From: CAVSCR01 sp963726575
GTDB lineage: Bacteria > Actinomycetota > Actinomycetes > JAHEKZ01
DNA length: 64,000 nt
Direction: 5' to 3'
NCBI GenBank assembly: GCA_963726575.1
Contig: CAVSCR010000003.1
Span: 620,001 to 684,000 of the forward strand
Part shown: in pieces, positions 62,667 through 64,000 of the stretch
How the letters are laid out: the number at the start of each line of letters is the position of its first letter
Numbering within the stretch: the first letter of the stretch is position 1
Translations under genes and position numbers: made by a program
Notes under the pieces: model-generated
Database searches by the model: none
What the model was told of the DNA's origin: nothing
What the model saw: only the letters and a program-made list of their open reading frames with translations

Positions 62667-62699
62667 GTGCCCCGCGTGACGACAGGTACGACCCGATGA
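62667..62699 (+). CDS. Ten-codon upstream ORF coupled to the SGNH gene
   Basis: GTG start 6 nt after TAGCGT, reading MPRVTTGTTR and then TGA. The TGA overlaps the SGNH ATG as ATGA. The SGNH gene has only a weak ribosome binding site, so ribosomes finishing this leaderless mini-ORF could reinitiate there. Coding status is inferred from position only. Confidence 0.4.
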   Translation: MPRVTTGTTR

Positions 62700-63724
62700 C
62701 GCGCGCGCGGCGAGCCCGCGCGCTGGCTCGCGCTGCGGCTTACGGGGGCACCGGGCTGGTCGGCCTCGGCGGTGCTGTCGTCGGACTGCTGCTGGCGGAG
62801 GCCGCGCTGGCCCGCCGCGTGATCGGGCTACCCACCGACGACCCCCTCGACGCGCAGGGACGGTACACACCTGCGTCGGGTGAGGAACGCGGTCGACCGC
62901 TGCGGATGGTGGTGCTCGGCGACTCCGGCGCCGCCGGGCTCGGTGTCGAGCAACCGGAGGAGACGCCCGGAGCCGTCGTGGCCCAGCTGCTCGCCGACGG
63001 TGCCCGACGAGCCGTCGACCTGCGCTCGTTCGCCGTGGTCGGTGCCCAGACCGGGACCCTGGACACCCAGATCGATCGGGCCCTGCCGGTGCGCCCGGAC
63101 GTGGCGGTCATCGTGGTCGGCGCGAACGACGTGACCCACCGCGTACCACCTGCTGCATCGGTGCGCATGCTGGCCGCAGCCGTCCGCCGGCTGCAGGCCG
63201 CAGGCGTCGAGGTCGTCGTCGGCACCTGTCCGGATCTCGGCACCGTGCAACCGATTCCCCACCCTCTGAAGTGGGTGGCCCGGCAATGGAGCCGGTCGCT
63301 GGCCGCCGCGCAGATGGTGGCCACGGTCGAAGCCGGCGGCCGCTGTGTGGCGCTGGCCGACCTGCTCGGTGCGGAGTTCGCCCGACAGCCGGAGAAGTTC
63401 TTCGGACCTGACCAGTTCCATCCATCGGCCGCGGGGTACCGAGCGCTCGCGCAGGCCTTGGCCCCGAGCGTCCTGGCCAGCCTCGGCTACGGGGTCGAGC
63501 CGACGGCGCCGGAGCATGCCGTCGTCCCCACGGTTGCGGTCGAGGAGGCCGCCGCAGCCGCTGCGGACCGGGCCGGCACCGAGCTCACCCGGGCCGGACG
63601 CAGCCGCTGGGCTGCCGTTCGCCTGCCGGGACGCCCTCGGCTGCGACGGGCGACGGTGCCCGACGAGTCCGACGAGTCCGACGAGCCCGACGAGCCCGGC
63701 CAGGCCTCAGAGAGCGTGTCGTAG
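62696..63724 (+). CDS. SGNH/GDSL-type hydrolase, membrane-anchored
   Basis: 342 residues. N-terminal hydrophobic helix (about 14-40), then an SGNH esterase fold: block I MVVLGDSGAAGLG with the nucleophile Ser, block III VGANDVTHRV, and block V FFGPDQFHPSAAGYRALA with the Asp/His pair. The tail is rich in Asp, Glu and Ser with DES/DEP repeats. Probably acts outside the membrane on ester groups of cell-wall lipids or glycans. Divergent from cbs, as for Rv1075c in mycobacteria. The ATG overlaps a mini-ORF stop. Confidence 0.88.
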   Translation: MTRARRARALARAAAYGGTGLVGLGGAVVGLLLAEAALARRVIGLPTDDPLDAQGRYTPASGEERGRPLRMVVLGDSGAAGLGVEQPEETPGAVVAQLLADGARRAVDLRSFAVVGAQTGTLDTQIDRALPVRPDVAVIVVGANDVTHRVPPAASVRMLAAAVRRLQAAGVEVVVGTCPDLGTVQPIPHPLKWVARQWSRSLAAAQMVATVEAGGRCVALADLLGAEFARQPEKFFGPDQFHPSAAGYRALAQALAPSVLASLGYGVEPTAPEHAVVPTVAVEEAAAAAADRAGTELTRAGRSRWAAVRLPGRPRLRRATVPDESDESDEPDEPGQASESVS

Positions 63725-64000
63725 GGAGCGCAGGGCGGCCGCCGCGACGGCGGCCTGCCGCTGGGCATCGGCTGCCTGCGGGTACCCGCAAAGGGCCAGC
63801 ACCAGGTCGTTCCCGGCCACCGCCAGCAGGTCGGGGAGCACGTGCACCTCGACGTCGGGCAGGTGCTGCGGCGGTCGGCCCTCGAGCGACGCGGTGACGT
63901 CGACCAGCTGCTGGGCCAGGGCCGCCGCTGCCTGCGCAGCGGTGGGACCGTGGGCGGTGTGCCCGTCCCCTGCCGGCTCGAGGGGTCTGTCCAGGCGGGC
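63707..64000 (-). CDS. Unknown protein, 3' end only
   Basis: Open minus-strand frame running off the right edge; 97 residues visible, ending LRSLRHAL. Helical, Ala/Leu-rich (TAAQAAAALAQQLVDVTASLEGRP) with a short beta-like HLPDVEVHVLPDLLAVAGNDLVLAL. I do not recognise the family. Its stop overlaps the SGNH gene by 18 bp, a convergent arrangement seen repeatedly here. The frame is uninterrupted to the edge. Confidence 0.6.
   Translation of the reverse strand, partial: ARLDRPLEPAGDGHTAHGPTAAQAAAALAQQLVDVTASLEGRPPQHLPDVEVHVLPDLLAVAGNDLVLALCGYPQAADAQRQAAVAAAALRSLRHAL

Overview
The window is high-GC, densely packed chromosomal DNA from an actinomycete. The evidence for this is the base composition, many GTG starts, a mycothiol S-conjugate amidase (mca), and a long core block whose gene order matches, from memory, the Mycobacterium tuberculosis region Rv1074c to Rv1112 (ychF, a Pro-rich membrane protein, ispH, xseA/xseB, DUF4245, glpX, fumarase, PIN-PhoH, short Z-prenyl synthase, YyaL, mca, DUF4307, greA, metB, cbs, SGNH hydrolase). 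A methyl-accepting chemotaxis protein suggests a motile relative. I cannot name the genus. I see no tRNA, rRNA, CRISPR array, insertion sequence or prophage.

Layout. 1-1016: 3' end of a prolyl-oligopeptidase-type peptidase. 1032-7327 (minus): a five-gene peptide/solute ABC importer in the order permease C, lipoprotein, permease B, ATPase D, ATPase F. 7535-10609: typA, a MutT-type NUDIX hydrolase, and a divergent pterin-dehydratase/VOC fusion. 10742-14810: a three-gene succinate dehydrogenase operon of the mycobacterial Sdh1 type. It has a Cys-rich multispanning anchor and an unusually long iron-sulfur subunit, and it ends at a 26-bp perfect inverted repeat. 14938-29255: core housekeeping genes (ychF, rmuC, ispH, xseAB, glpX), an ABC exporter, a glycosyltransferase and two unrelated fumarases. 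29257-41589: PIN-PhoH, sulfotransferase, UppS-type synthase, YyaL, EamA transporter, SURF1, mca, an MFS-cyclic-nucleotide-binding fusion and greA. 41609-46838: a frameshifted repeat-rich DUF4190 gene, an ABC-2 exporter, a DUF2089/DUF4097 pair and threonine dehydratase. 46914-55720: P450, a frameshifted NTF2-like gene, ROK kinase, a MoxR/VWA pair, MFS and amidase. 55746-64000: MutL-type ATPase coupled to metB, a chemoreceptor, msrA, cbs, an SGNH hydrolase preceded by a tiny upstream ORF, and the 3' end of an unknown gene.

Working together. Succinate dehydrogenase and both fumarases are consecutive TCA-cycle steps. MetB and Cbs form a reverse-transsulfuration/cysteine unit, with Mca in mycothiol turnover and MsrA in methionine repair. 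GlpX serves gluconeogenesis. The most general regulatory observation is that about 25 genes start 6-8 nt downstream of a -10-like hexamer (18 of them TANNNT). Most lack an obvious Shine-Dalgarno sequence, which suggests pervasive leaderless transcription. This pattern was used to settle several start codons. Two genes (DUF4190 and NTF2-like) need frameshift correction, so small sequence errors in the window cannot be excluded.
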